Shown here: one piece after another, positions 1 to 11,292 of the stretch
How the letters are laid out: each line of letters starts with the position of its first letter
How positions within the stretch are numbered: position 1 is the first letter of the stretch
Assembly (NCBI GenBank): GCA_963921425.1
Contig: OY992834.1
Span: forward strand, 19,233,923 to 19,297,922
Direction of reading: 5' to 3'
Origin: Dryas octopetala
Taxonomy: Eukaryota > Streptophyta > Magnoliopsida > Rosales > Rosaceae
Length of the DNA stretch: 64,000 bases
Notes under the pieces: generated by a model
What the model saw: only the letters and a program-made list of their open reading frames with translations
What the model was told of the DNA's origin: nothing
Databases searched by the model: none
Position numbers and translations under genes: made by a program

Positions 1-91
1 AGAATTCCCCGTAAAGTCAGGTATTTCCTTTGGATTTTCTCACCTATAAGGCAAGCTTTTGACCAATGACCAAAGAATAAGAAGGCATATG

Positions 92-1110
92 ATCCTTGTA
101 GAATACTGCAACTGGGTCCTTTCATTTGGAAAAGAAAAGTCATTATAACACTGGGGTTCTGATTTAATTTTATGGGTTTATTTCATATTTAGTACCTAAA
201 CTTTGACCCTTGTCTTAATGTGGTACCTAAACTTTTATTTGTCCCAATTGAGTACCTAAACTTTTATTTTGTGTCTAATAGGTACCAAAATGAATTTTTG
301 TTAAAATTGTCAATAAAAATTAGGGGCAATATAGTCAAAGTATATTTTAATTATTTTCTTTATATGTTTAAAATTATTAAAAAAAAACACACAACAAACA
401 AAAAAAATTAAAAATTAAAATTAAAATATAAATTTTTTGAAGTGACTATATTGCCCCTAACTTTTGTTGATAATTTTAACAGAAATTCATTTTGGTACCT
501 ATTAGACACAAAATAAAAGTTTAGGTACTCAATTGGGACAAATAAAAGTTTAGGTACCACATTAAGACAATGGTCAAAGTTCAGGTACTAAATATGAAAA
601 AAAAACCTAATTTTATTGTATGATTCCTTCAAAAATGTGAAAAAAGAAAGGCTACGGAGAACTCTTGAGATTTGACAGTGAGAGGACTCTTGTGTAATAT
701 TGTAGTCAAAGCTTTCAGGAAGTACATATGTGATGAACACCGAAATAGGAAAAGAGGGAAATAGAGAGAATATTTGATGAATTAGTCATCACCACTAAAA
801 GATATTTCATTAATAAAAAATAAAAAAAAAACTTACAATGCGTGACCTCAATATTTATATATTCTCAAAAAAATCTACAAAAAAAAATAAATAACAACTC
901 ATAATATCAAGAAATGTTAAAAGTGTTAGGATAATTTAATTAAATAGTCCAATTTAATCACTGTTAAGTTTTTTTGACCCCTTAGCCCCTTAGGTCCAAA
1001 ATTTACTTTAATAGCTCTTTTTAATGTGAAATGTCCATAACACCCCTTATATAAAACTATTAAAAAGTTTTTATTATTATCTTTTAAATCTATTATAGCC
1101 CACTTCAAAG
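92..1110 (-). pseudogene. Relic LRK10L type B upstream region, interrupted by a MITE
   Basis: Bases 92-173 and 608-1110 match the region upstream of the type B genes (10660-11190). Bases 1-91 match the unrelated fragment at about 62310-62405, so there is a junction near 91. No coding part of the kinase gene is attached. A MITE occupies 174-607. Confidence 0.65.
174..607. mobile_element. Foldback MITE, Mutator-like, 9-bp TSD TAATTTTAT
   Basis: Two arms of about 170 bp are inverted copies of each other. Both contain repeated 'GTACCTAAACTTTTATT' motifs, and the ends read GGGTTTATTTCATATTT and its near complement. The target TAATTTTAT is duplicated at 165-173 and 608-616. The empty site is seen at about 10730-10750 in the homologous flank. 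There is no coding capacity. The 9-bp duplication fits Mutator-like transposition. Confidence 0.88.
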
Positions 1111-2539
1111 CATATCCAAGACCCTTTCAATTAGCCGAAAGAATTACCCATCGGTTCATGGGGAAACCAGGTATTCATGATCATCAATATGATCCAATCC
1201 CATGCCTTATTGGCCGGGACTAGAGCCACCAAATGTTTCAGATGTTTCCATTGACAGATTTCCCATTTCATATATATTGAACCAAAATGTATGATATTGT
1301 TATGGACAAAAATGTTTCAGATGTTTCCATTGACAGATTTCCCATTTCATATATATTGAACCAAAATGTATGATATTGTTATGGACAAAAATGTTTCACT
1401 CATGGATTGGGCTAAGATTGGATCTATATCACTTAGTTAGTCTGGGCTAAAGGGCGTGCCACCAAGTAATAATGTATTTGGAACAGTTTAAAAATGAAAT
1501 AGAAAATAAAGTAAGAGCGAATTGGATCAAATGATTGTGCTAATTATTTTTATGCCTGGACATTCCAGGACTTGAGTGCTAAAGGTTCTAAAGTGCTAAA
1601 CTTATTTGTTTCAAGATGTGTTCATGTTGCTCTCGGCGAGTGGTTAAATAAGGTAAGTAAATAAATAAACAAAAAATTTCAGAAATTAACTATCTTAGGA
1701 TCCATATCCGACAAAAGTGCCCATTGGAATCACAAGTCATGAATATAAATTATAAGATTCAAGCAAAGAAAGGAAAATGGGCTGATAGTAAATACTCAAT
1801 GATTGAGAAAATAAATACTTCCTTGATTAATTCTCAATTTCCAAAGGAGAATACTTTAAATTCCAGAAATAAATACAAGAAGAGAGTAGTAAATAAGGCT
1901 ATTAAATATGGAAGAACAAAAGGTTGCAATAAAAGAAATGAGATCAACACATTAAAATTAACGCAAGCATAACGAGCAAAAAAAATGAATGATCAAGTCA
2001 TTTGACAAAGAATTTTTAGAAATATATCTGGGTTTTGTGTGTTGTCTCCCAAAACCCTAGGTAGTCTTCCCTTGGATAGTTGACACGTGTATGGCTTTGA
2101 ACAAACCTAAGATTCTGGTGCTTATCCCCTTGACAACTACAACCCAATTTTTGACTACTTTATGAGTCCACATGGCATTGCACTACTGGCCTTATGCTCC
2201 ATTAACCCTGAATACATGGTATAGCTGAAAGGGTTGTTTGCCGGGGTGCTTTCGTTCACTTAGGCCATCCTGGGCTTGCACATGATGGGCCATTGAATTG
2301 GGACGACTGTCCAACCTTTCTCATTGGGCCTGAGTCTTTGTGGATCAATGCTAGGTGGCATCCCTTAAAAGTCTGTTACAAACATATATAAATTGATAAG
2401 GTGAACATGAATTTCCTTGGGGGAATTTTAGGGAGATCAAAAAACCCCATTTGGTGCGTTGGGTAACAACAAGGTTGTCCTTGCTAAATTAACAAAGAGT
2501 GGGTTGGAAATCTGCTTGTATGAAGAGTGCTTACTTAGT
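1110..2539. repeat. Intergenic block X, copy 1, no gene recognised
   Basis: This AT-rich stretch recurs at about 14130-15482, 38740-40113 and 60480-61828. This copy alone has a tandem duplication of about 77 bp (1232-1390, containing AATGTTTCAGATGTTTCC twice). It holds short open frames that differ mostly at amino-acid-changing sites between copies, so I do not call genes. A CACGTG core (2084-2089) and a TATATAAA (2384-2391) are present, but I see no linked coding region. Confidence 0.6.
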
Positions 2540-3538
2540 GGGGTGTATTGTATATAGATTTTAAAAGACTTTTGTGAAGTTTAAAAGTCATGTTGTATTC
2601 AATTAAGATTTTTAAAGACTTTAAAAAAGTTCGTAAAAATCTATATGTATTCAATTAAGAATTTTAAGGAGTCTATAAAAGTCATGTTGTATTCAATTAA
2701 AACTTTTAAAGACTTTTAAAAAGTCTGTAAAAATCTATGTGTATTTAAAAAGTCATTGACTTTTATGGAATTCATTTAATGATGGATTTTAATAGACTTT
2801 GAAAGACTTATATTGAGGAAATTACAGATTTGGTCCACTTATTTTATACCTAGTTCAATTTTGGTCCACGATCTTTTTTAAGTTCTGTTTTGGTCCATTA
2901 ATTGTTTCATTTGTTCAATAAAAGTCCAGATTTGTGACTTTAAATCTTTTGGGTTGTGTTTTCTTCAATTATAATTGAAGTATAAGTTATATTTTATCAT
3001 TTCTTAGTTATAAAAACAAATTTGGAGTATTATAATCTAAGAGAATTGAGATTTGGTGAAATTTGAAAAATTGGCAGTTTTGGGTACCCTACTTTAGGGT
3101 CAATTATCTTGAGTTTTAGAACTCCAATTTGAATGATCTTTATATGATTGTAAAGAAGAAATGCATAGCTTTAAAACAAGTATATATTTGCTGAATTTGG
3201 GTGAGATTTGATAGGGTAAAAAGCAGGCCAAATTTGAGAAAACAAATCTGGACCTTTATTGAACAAGTCAAACAATTAGTGGACCAAAACAGAACTTAAA
3301 AAAGATTGTGGACCAAAATTGAACTAGATATAAAATAACTGGACTAAATCTGTAATTTTCTCTTTATGTATATTTCAAAGTCATTATAAATCCGACCTCT
3401 CCCCTGCAGATTTTTAAGGATTTCTATAGACTCTATAGAACTTAATAGAACTCTGTGAAAATTTGTAAATTCTGTAAAAGTCTATCACTTAAAAAAAGTC
3501 TACAAAAGTCTTTATAAATCTATATATACTACACCCCC
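2540..3538. mobile_element. TIR MITE with GGGGTGTATTGTATATAGA ends, carrying a nested second MITE
   Basis: The left end GGGGTGTATTGTATATAG and right end (CTATATATACTACACCCC) are inverted repeats that continue into AAAGACTTTTGT. The interior is made of repeats of GACTTTTAAAGACTTT. The same element occurs at 15483-15927, 40114-40559 and 61829-62265 without the nested insertion at 2815-3362. The ends resemble hAT-like MITEs, but I could not fix a target duplication. Confidence 0.75.
2815..3362. mobile_element. Nested foldback MITE, only in this copy
   Basis: The arms begin GAGGAAATTACAGATTTGG and end CTGTAATTTTCTC. They are inverted copies containing several TTTTGGTCCA motifs. The homologous sites at about 15755, 40385 and 62105 are empty. 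The flanking duplication is imperfect (CTTATATT versus TTTATGTAT). Confidence 0.8.
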
Positions 3539-3559
3539 TTTTGTCAACTTCCATGGAAA

Positions 3560-3872
3560 GTCAGAATTTCCCATAAAGTAAGGTATTTCCTTTGGATTTT
3601 CTTTTTAAAGTCAGGTATTTCCTTTGAAATTTCTCACCTATAAGGCAAGCTTTTGACCAATAACCAAAGAATAAGAAGGCATATGATCCTATTTGCTCCA
3701 TCAGCAATCCATTTCCAAGCCTTTGCATCTTCAATACAACCAGTTCAATGTATTTTCCTTGTGGCTTCACTGTAATTACTTAAAATTGAAAGAACTTTTA
3801 GACTGGCATCCTCCATTACATATAACTCATTAGGTACAAACAACCGAACTGAGGCATATAATTCCAACACTT
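3560..3872 (-). pseudogene. Unidentified gene fragment Y, copy 1
   Basis: On the minus strand one frame reads LELYASVRLFVPNELYVMED then SLKVLSILSNYSEATRKIH. After a stop the same frame continues AKAWKWIADGANRIICLLIL up to a possible donor TTATAG/GTGAGA. An alternative reading starts after an AATTACAG acceptor. It looks like decayed exon sequence, but I do not recognise the family. Copies lie at 15950-16256, 40570-40892, 62290-62595 and partly 1-91. The copia insertion separates it from the PP2C flank. Confidence 0.4.
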
Positions 3873-6512
3873 TGTTAAAGTTAATGCCCTTTTACTTAAC
3901 TGACCTTATTTTAGTTGTTAAGCCTTTTGTTAGAGTTTAGTATTTTAATATTACTTTGACTTTTGGTGTATGGTTAATATTAAACCACATGAGTCTTTTG
4001 TGTGTGGCTAGTATATATTATCACTGCAGTTGTTCAAGTCTTTGCAGATGTACTAAGTAATTTGATATATATGAAATATTAAGTGGTGTGAGCTGCGTCA
4101 GTTCAGCCCCCAAAACACTCTCTCTAATTTTTCTCTTCCCCTGCAACTCTTCTTCAATCTATTGTTTATATTCTTGAGTGTTTGAGTGCAGGTGAGTTAA
4201 AGTTAAATCCAACAGTTGGTATCAGAGCTTTAGTCTGATCATATCAGTTTCGGCGTTGTGAATCTGAAAGGGAAAAACAATTCCTCACCAAAAAAAAAAA
4301 AAAAATGGCAAACTCAAATAGCAACAACGATCGAAACTTATCTTCTCCAATCTTTGATGGTGATCACTATGACTACTGGAGGGTCAAGATGAGAACTCTT
4401 TTTGTCTCTCATGGTCTTTGGAAATTTGTAGATGTTGGGTTTGAAGAACCTGATGCAGAGAAGACCTTGTCTGTGGCTGAGAAGGTGCTACTAGAAGACT
4501 CTATCAAGAAAGATGCCAGAGCTCTTCATCTTATTCAATTGGGGCTATCATATGATATCTTTCCAAAGATCAATAATGTTATCAATCAAATAAAGTCTTA
4601 TGTGGAAAACTATTAAAAGTCCTAAGAAGTGACAGAGGGGGAGAATATAACTCAAATGAGTTTGGGAAATTCTGTGAAGACATAGGACTTGAAAGGCAAT
4701 TGACTGTTGGCTACACTCCACAACAAAATGGAGTAGCTGAGAGGAGAACAAGACAATTGTAGAAATGGCAAAGTCTATGCTACATGAAAAAGGGGATGCC
4801 TCAATCTTTTTGGGCTGAAGCAGTGCATACTGCAATTTATGTGTTAAATAGATGCCCAACAAAAGCTGTGGAAGGCATGCCACCCTTTGAAGCATTGAGT
4901 AGCAAAAAACCCTACAATTTGTTTTGCTCTTGTTCCAAAGGAGCTGAGACAAAAACTTGATGAATAAAGTGACAAATGTGTGTTTGTGGGTTATAGCAAT
5001 CAAACAAAGGGCTATAGACTCTACAATCTTAAGAAAAAGAAGATTGTGATCTTTGATGGGAAAGCCTCCTAGCATTGGAAACAAAAGTCAATCCAAGGAC
5101 AATCTGCATAATTCAGAGAAGATGGAGAAAATTCATATGAGGTAGAGCAAGAAACTCCCTTGCAGCAGTCCCTAACTACTAGCCCTCAATCAAACTCTCC
5201 TACAGCCTCAACTCCTAGTTCAACACCAATAAGAATGAGGAGTTTGAGTGATGTCTATGCAAGCTGCAACTTCTGTGTTGCTGAACCAGAAAACTTTGAA
5301 GAAGCAATCAAAAGTGAAGCCTGGAAGAAATCTATGGAGGAAGAAATCTATGGAATTGACTACAATGAGACCTTTGCTCCAGTGACTAGACTTGATACAA
5401 TCAGGGCATTAATCTCCTTAGCAGCTCAAAAGGGTTGGTTTCTATACCAAATGGATGTGAAGTCTGCCTTCTTAAATGGAGTCTTGAGTGAAGAGGTCTT
5501 TGTACACCAACCTCAAGGTTTTGTTGTAAGAGGAGAAGATATGAAGGTGTACAAGCTAAGGAAGGCTCTCTATGGCTTGAAACAAGCACCTCGAGTATGG
5601 TATGGGAAGATTGATTCCTATTTCATCAAGAAAGGATTTCAAAGAAGCAAAAATAAGCCAACTCTGTACACAAAGATTGAAGGTAATACTGATATGCTTA
5701 TTGTCTCTCTTTATGTTGATGATTTAGTATTTACTGGAAGTAATAAGAAGTTGATCATGCAATTTAAGAAGGAGATGATGGAAAAATATGAAATGAGTGA
5801 CTTGGGATTGTTGCATCATTTTTTGGGGATTGGAATCAGTGAAAATGAGAATGGAACTTTTATCTCTCAAAAGAAATATGCAAAAGTTCTACTTGAAAAA
5901 TTCAAAATGGGAGGCTGCAATCCAGTAGCTACTCCTTTGGTATTCAATGTGAAACTTCAAAAAGAAGATGGAAGTAAGGAAGAAGATGGAAGTAAGGAAG
6001 AAGATGCAACTCTATATAGAAGCTTAGTTGGAAGCCTTCTCTACTTAACTGCTACAAGGCCAGACATCATGTATGCTGCTAGTCTATTATCAGGATTTAT
6101 TCACATGCCTACTCAGATACATCTTGGTACTACAAAGAGAGTCTTGAGATATATTCAAGGTTCAATTGATTTTGGCATTATGTATGAGAAAAATATTGAG
6201 CCAAAGTACGTTATTTGGATTTTGTGACAGTGATTGGGGAGGTAGTGTAGATGATTTGAAGAGCACGTACTTCTGGATATGCATTCTATTTTGGCACAGG
6301 TGTATTCTCTTGGGCATCCAAAAAGCAACAAACTGTTGCTCAGTCTACTACAAAGGCAGAGTATGTATCTGCATCTTTGGCAACTTCTCAAGCAATGTGG
6401 CTGAGAAGAATCCTAGAAGATTTTGGTGAAAAACAAGGAGAAGCAACTCCAATCTTATGTGATAACAAATCTGCAATAGCTATGACTAAAAATCCTGTCT
6501 ACCATAGTCGAT
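3873..6512 (+). mobile_element. Ty1/copia element remnant, broken (5' LTR, gag, integrase, RT and RNase H parts)
   Basis: The 5' LTR is 3873-4214 (TGTTAAAG...CCAACA, 342 bp). It is followed by the initiator-Met tRNA primer site TGGTATCAGAGC at 4217-4228. Parts seen in order are the gag start (4305, MANSNSNNDRN; a DUF4219/UBN2-like region), an integrase piece, a long reverse transcriptase section with the YVDD box, and an RNase H piece. No 3' LTR is seen. The element is broken, with several breaks. It appears to be the same insertion as 16257-20342 and 40893-41265. Confidence 0.9.
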
Positions 6513-6884
6513 CCATGGAAAACAAACACTTCTATGAACCTGCATGAGATGCTGGATCAGGAGGCCGAGCATAAGATCGATTCCTGGATTACACAGCTCT
6601 ATTCAAAAAACTAAGAATACAAGGAGCAAGTTGAATAAGTTTCTTTGAATAATGACATGAAACAGAATGCATGGTTTTGAACGGTAGATTGGATCCCCTG
6701 CCTCATAATTTTTGCCAATCTAAAGTAAAATGTAATATTCATAAACCCTCTTTAAGGAATGCCTACATACATATACATGACAATATATACATATCAAAAC
6801 CATCTAAATGCATATCTTACATACACAATACTTACTTTTAGGATTACCAAATTGCAATTCACGATATATATATATACTCATAAT
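6513..6884. other. Non-coding flank downstream of PP2C fragment, copy 1
   Basis: AT-rich sequence shared with 20460-20847 and 41390-41762. It contains a variable (AT)n repeat. No gene is recognised. Confidence 0.5.
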
Positions 6885-7100
6885 TTAGGTAGCAACACAC
6901 AAATGTACCTGAATTATACCATTTATCCTCCAAAAATGCAGATCATCGGGTTGAAGTGCTTCAATCTCCTTCCTGACCTCCTGAACTCCCACATTGTGAT
7001 CAGTGGACAAGCGTTCTGCCACCACCAGATTGTGAAACACTCTCTGGTTGACGACTGCTCGGGAGTCCCCAAGATTCTCCGCATACAAAACTACATTTCA
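6885..7100 (-). pseudogene. Clade-D PP2C phosphatase gene fragment, copy 1
   Basis: The minus-strand reading YAENLGDSRAVVNQRVFHN followed by RLSTDHNVGV and FWRINGIIQ matches the part of plant clade-D PP2Cs with the GDSRAV motif and the W-R-x-K/N-G-I-I-Q exon end. A donor-like GTACAT follows IIQ exactly where these genes have an intron. The residues normally between PDD and WRI are missing, and no other PP2C exon is recognisable nearby, so this is a fragment. Downstream sequence shows no continuation. Known members dephosphorylate proteins such as SAUR-regulated H+-ATPases; this piece cannot be catalytic. Confidence 0.75.
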
Positions 7101-7994
7101 AATTTCAGAAATTGTTGTTGTTGAGGCTTTAATGGCATTTGTAATCGTTTCTGTTGTTGTGGAGATTTTAGTGTTTTGAAAGATTTCTGAAGCCTTTTTT
7201 AGAGTGCATCCTATTTAACCCAGATTTTTCTCATTTTCTCCAAGCATCATGATACATTTTCCAAGAAGTATTTTCCATGCAATGCTTCAAATTTACAATC
7301 TATATATGGAAGGAAACTGAAGCAGCAAGGCAATAGTAATTAAAATAACCAGTAATGGTATGAACATATGGAGAGACAAGTTGCAACACATAACCAGGAT
7401 GAACAGAGGAGATAATTTTGGACATTTGGATAGCTTTTAATGTTGGTCTTACAACAATTTCAAGTGCATTTTTGGAGCCAGCCAAAGTAGACCATTCCAG
7501 GTAACTAACTAGTGAAAGAATGGTTACAGTTCAAATCCTGAAAAGTTTCATGTTTAGATAAAGAAAGAAGTTCATGAACATCAATTTTTCTTTATCTTTT
7601 TAATTTAAATGAATAATAATTTAAATGATTAATAACTAAGTATCTTCGCTTGACAAAATTTGTCAAAAATAGTTTTTTAAAATTTATGGTCAGAATAATC
7701 ATAAAAAAAAAATATAGTTGTCTTTCAAGTTGAAAATAGTTCTTGATGAATTTCCACCAAGATAATCTCCAAAAGCCCTCAATATTATTGTTGAATCCGA
7801 ATGTGCGGATGTCTTGTATCTAATACATATTGCACAATAGCACTATATAAATACTTCTCAAACGTATTATAGAAATCATAGAATAAAGTTACATCTCTCA
7901 AATATTACATGACTGATATTTGTCCTACCATATAGGAAAGAACAATTCCTTGCACAGAGTGGCAATGTTAGCCTATTCCCTTGTACATAACAGA
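7101..7994. other. 3' flank of LRK10L unit 1
   Basis: The flank is shared with 21064-21966 and 41979-42881 (type A flank) and not with the type B flanks. It is AT-rich and probably contains the 3' UTR of the kinase gene near 7900-7994. A short minus-strand frame at 7300-7485 is not recognised. Confidence 0.5.
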
Positions 7995-10504
7995 CTAACT
8001 GGTGGTACATATCTCTTCATCTACAGTTTCAATTAAACTAATGGACTCTTCAACATCATCATTTGATGGTGTTGATGACCATGTTGTTTTTGAATTGTCT
8101 TCATCAACTGCCACTGCATTCTCTTGTGGATATAGGAAAGGCTTTGGAGGCATATGAAGGCATTCAATTTCTCCTTCAAGCATGTTTACCACTTTGTGCA
8201 TCGAAATAGGACGGTCACTAGGCTTCATTTGTATGCACCATAATGCAACTATAAGCATCTTCTCTGTCATTTTCTTTTCATCCTCTGAGGCATCTTCCAT
8301 TTCTATTTCTTTTCTTTCACTAAATTGGTCATAAACCCATGAAGGAAAGTAAATTTGGCTTGAATGGGCTGCAACTGCATTCAAATTCTTTCTTTTGCCT
8401 GCAATTTCCATCAACAACATTCCAAAACTATAGATGTCGGCTCTGAATGACACACCTCCAATATTTTTGTAAAACAATTCTGGAGCTATGTATCCCATTG
8501 TTCCTCTTGCTGCAGTCAAAGTCAAACTGCTATCATCTAATGGGCATAATCTTGCTAGTCCAAAGTCAGAAATTTTTGGAACAAAATTCTCATCAAGAAG
8601 AATGTTGTGAGGCTTGATATCAAAGTGCAAAATTTGCATGTTACATCCGTTATGTAAATAGTCAATACCACAAGCCACTCCTAGGGAAATTTCAAATGAT
8701 TTTTTGCAACTTAAGGAGGTGGGTCCTTCTTTACAAAATAGGCTTTTATCAAGAGATCCATTTGACATAAACTCGTATACAAGAGCACGCTTTGATCCCT
8801 CAGCACAATAGCCAATTAGTTGCACCACATTCACATGATGTATCCTTCCAATCGTAGCAACTTCATTGATAAAATCCTGCCCATTAGCTTTGGACTTATC
8901 CAACATTTTAATTGCTACAAAGCGGCCGCTTCGAAGCTTTCCTCTATATACAAAGCCATAACCTCCTTCACCCAATTTTTCCTTGAATCCTTTTGTCATT
9001 TTCTTGATATGTGAGTAGGAGTACCTTATTGGCATGAGGTTGTTGTGACTTTGTAAAAATTCTTCAATATGGCCATACATTGATAAGTGTCACCTCTTCA
9101 ATTTATAGATTAGAAGCACAATCACACATTGAATCCCGAGTACAATTTTTGTTGCAACCCACGCTATTACTGTAAAGGAAATAAAAAAAATAAAAAATTA
9201 TGACAACTGTATTTTTGGATGCGGCTATTTGAAACTTTGTTTTCTATATTAGACCATGTATGTGATTTTTATCTCCTGGAAAGAGCCATATTATTCTATC
9301 ACATCAAACTATATAACCAAGGTCGCAGGCGAAGAAAAAAAGAATAAGAAAAAAAGAAAAACTCACCTGTTAAGCAAGATATCCAAAGGACAACTGCAAG
9401 AAACCAAAAAAAAAAACAAAATACAGAGAGTTAAAAAAAAGTTGATTTAGATATTTTGGACAGGAATATTGGATCACTGAAAAAACAAATGAAAACGATC
9501 CTCACACAATCGAGAGCTGTACGAGTAACTAAATAAAATGAAAATTATAAGATAAGAGAGTCCTCACCTATTAGATCCCAGAAAACAGGAAGAGAATCTT
9601 CTGCATAATGAAAGACATAATAATCAATATCAACTCATCTTGACATGTCTGAATTCGATCAAATAAATGTAAAGAGGGAGAGAGAGTAACGCTACCACAA
9701 ATTGATTTGTTGGTTTCATCATCGATGTAACATTTTATATACTGACCCCATCTTCGATTTCCGTCGTAGCGCTGCAACCATGAAAGTTCAAACCCATAGA
9801 GCAGCTCATTATGGATGTCCATGTAGGAAAGGTTCATATTCTTTGTACCGGGGCGCGATGTGATCAAAACCATAAGCTCTATACGGCACGAATCCCTCAA
9901 TTCCGAGACATTTAAAGCGCCAATCTTAACGAAAGAATGACCACTGGAATGGGATGAAACAGAAGTTGAACTACTCATAGCATTATTAATGCAAGGAGCA
10001 GCATCCACATAGAGAGGCGAATTCACTGGGGTTTCAGTACAGCTGATGAAAATTACAGGCTTTGAAAATTCAAAGTCATAATCATATGTCCCGTTATGAA
10101 ATTTCCTTCTTTGATAAATGCTATATGGATCATCCCGAAAACTGAAGTTATATTTTGCCAGCGAATAACGGGGGAGTGAAGAGCAGTTACCCTTTTGAAG
10201 ATTGGCATCCGCAACTCGGATTGTGCAGTTATCATAATTGATTGACTGTACATAGAAAATTCCAGAATACAAGTGTAGTACTGTGCGGTCGTTCTCACAA
10301 GACAGTTCATACTTCGGGTCACCGCAGTTGACTGGATCCTGTTTTAGTCGGAAAGGGTAACTTATGTTACGGATGTTGCCACAGGAAGAAGCTTCACACT
10401 GATGATGATCCTTAGCATTGCAAGTTCCACAGCATAAGACAACAACTACAAGGACGACTATGCATAATCGTCCTACAACAACAGCAACTCTTCCAGCTGC
10501 AACC

Positions 10505-10506
<2 letters not shown>
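7995..10506 (-). pseudogene. LRK10L: LRK10L-type receptor kinase, unit 1: B/A chimera with premature stop after the membrane segment
   Basis: Family role: plasma-membrane receptor-like Ser/Thr kinase of the Lr10/LRK10L group, whose members are linked to rust resistance and other signalling. Exons on the minus strand: 10506-9696 (signal peptide and GUB_WAK_bind ectodomain), 9600-9568, 9393-9367 and 9169-7995 (transmembrane and kinase). All have GT/AG borders, and the total of 2046 nt keeps frame. The start is the ATG right after a CT repeat (MVAAGRV). An in-frame TGA at 9092-9090 replaces the CGA arginine codon that follows YKLKR. The predicted product is therefore about 316 residues: ectodomain plus membrane segment, no kinase. 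The kinase frame itself stays open, with [21 protein letters not shown] and APE. Its N-terminal half and the ectodomain match units 3 and 5, while its C-terminal part and 3' flank match units 2 and 4. It could be a pseudogene or encode a kinase-less receptor. Confidence 0.9.
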
Positions 10507-10536
<30 letters not shown>

Positions 10537-10540
10537 GGTG
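10507..10540. repeat. CT/GA microsatellite abutting the unit 1 start codon
   Basis: On the coding strand a CT repeat runs to CTCACC directly before the ATG, placing it in the presumed 5' leader. Equivalent tracts of different length lie at 24451-24498, 36223-36272 and 45347-45399. Unit 5 has none. Confidence 0.85.
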
Positions 10541-11206
10541 TTCAACACAAGTGCAGCTTCCTCAGTTCCACACAAGGATATAGAAAAAATATTTTGTGGT
10601 GAGGAAGGAACAACGTGCGTGCAGATTTAATTTTCAATATGGAAAAAGATAATCTATTTGTCTTAACTTGTAGAATACTGCAACTGTGTCCTTTCATTTG
10701 GAAAAGAAAAGTCATTATACTGCAACTGGGTTCTAATTTAGTTTTATTGTTTGATTCCTTGAAAAATGTGAAAAAAGAAAGGCTACGGAGAACTCTTGAG
10801 ATTTGACAGTAAGAGGACTCTTGTGTAATATTGTAGTCAAAGCTCTGAGGAAGTACATATGTGATGAACACCAAAATAGGAAAAGAGGGAAATAGGGAGA
10901 ATATTTGATGAATTAGTCATCACCACTAAAAGATATTTCATTAATAAAAAATAAAAACTTACAATGCGTGACCCCAATATTTATATATTCTCAAAAAAAT
11001 CTACAAAAAAAAAAAAATAAATAACAACTCATAATATCAAGAAAGGTTAAAAGTGTTAGGATAATTTAATTAAATAGTCCAATTTAATCACTGTTAAGCT
11101 TTTTTGACCCCTTAGCCCCTTAGGCCCAAAATTTACTTTAATAGCTCTTTTTAATGTGAAATGTCCATAACGCCCCTTATATAAAAACTCAAATTTTTGT
11201 ACTATA

Positions 11207-11210
<4 letters not shown>

Positions 11211-11252
<42 letters not shown>
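11211..11252. repeat. (CT)n microsatellite
   Basis: About 21 CT units. The duplicate tract at 57790-57825 is shorter. Confidence 0.9.
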
Positions 11253-11255
<3 letters not shown>

Positions 11256-11292
11256 TCCCTCCTTGATCGAAGGCTGGAAGAAAATAAAAAAA

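Noticed and set aside
1724-1972. 82-codon open frame, also at 14663-14911 and 61009-61257
   Set aside because: The fourth copy (39302) is interrupted, and differences among the others mostly change amino acids. No known domain and very AT-rich, so a chance frame.
2084-2391. G-box (CACGTG) and TATATAAA as a promoter
   Set aside because: Motifs occur without any supported gene downstream; likely chance or a relic.
4217-4228. TGGTATCAGAGC as a possible tRNA piece
   Set aside because: It is the primer site of the copia element directly after the LTR; no tRNA fold surrounds it.
8820-9014. Plus-strand frames opposite the kinase exons (also 34563-34757, 54737-54931)
   Set aside because: Antisense shadows of conserved kinase coding sequence.
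10053-10322. Second minus-strand frames inside the ectodomain exons
   Set aside because: Shadow frames; the ectodomain frame has the conserved cysteines, signal peptide and matching splice phases.
9571-10575. Upstream start (MCGTEEAALVL...) for the LRK10L ectodomain exons
   Set aside because: It reads through the CT microsatellite; the ATG after it begins a normal signal peptide and is common to all units.
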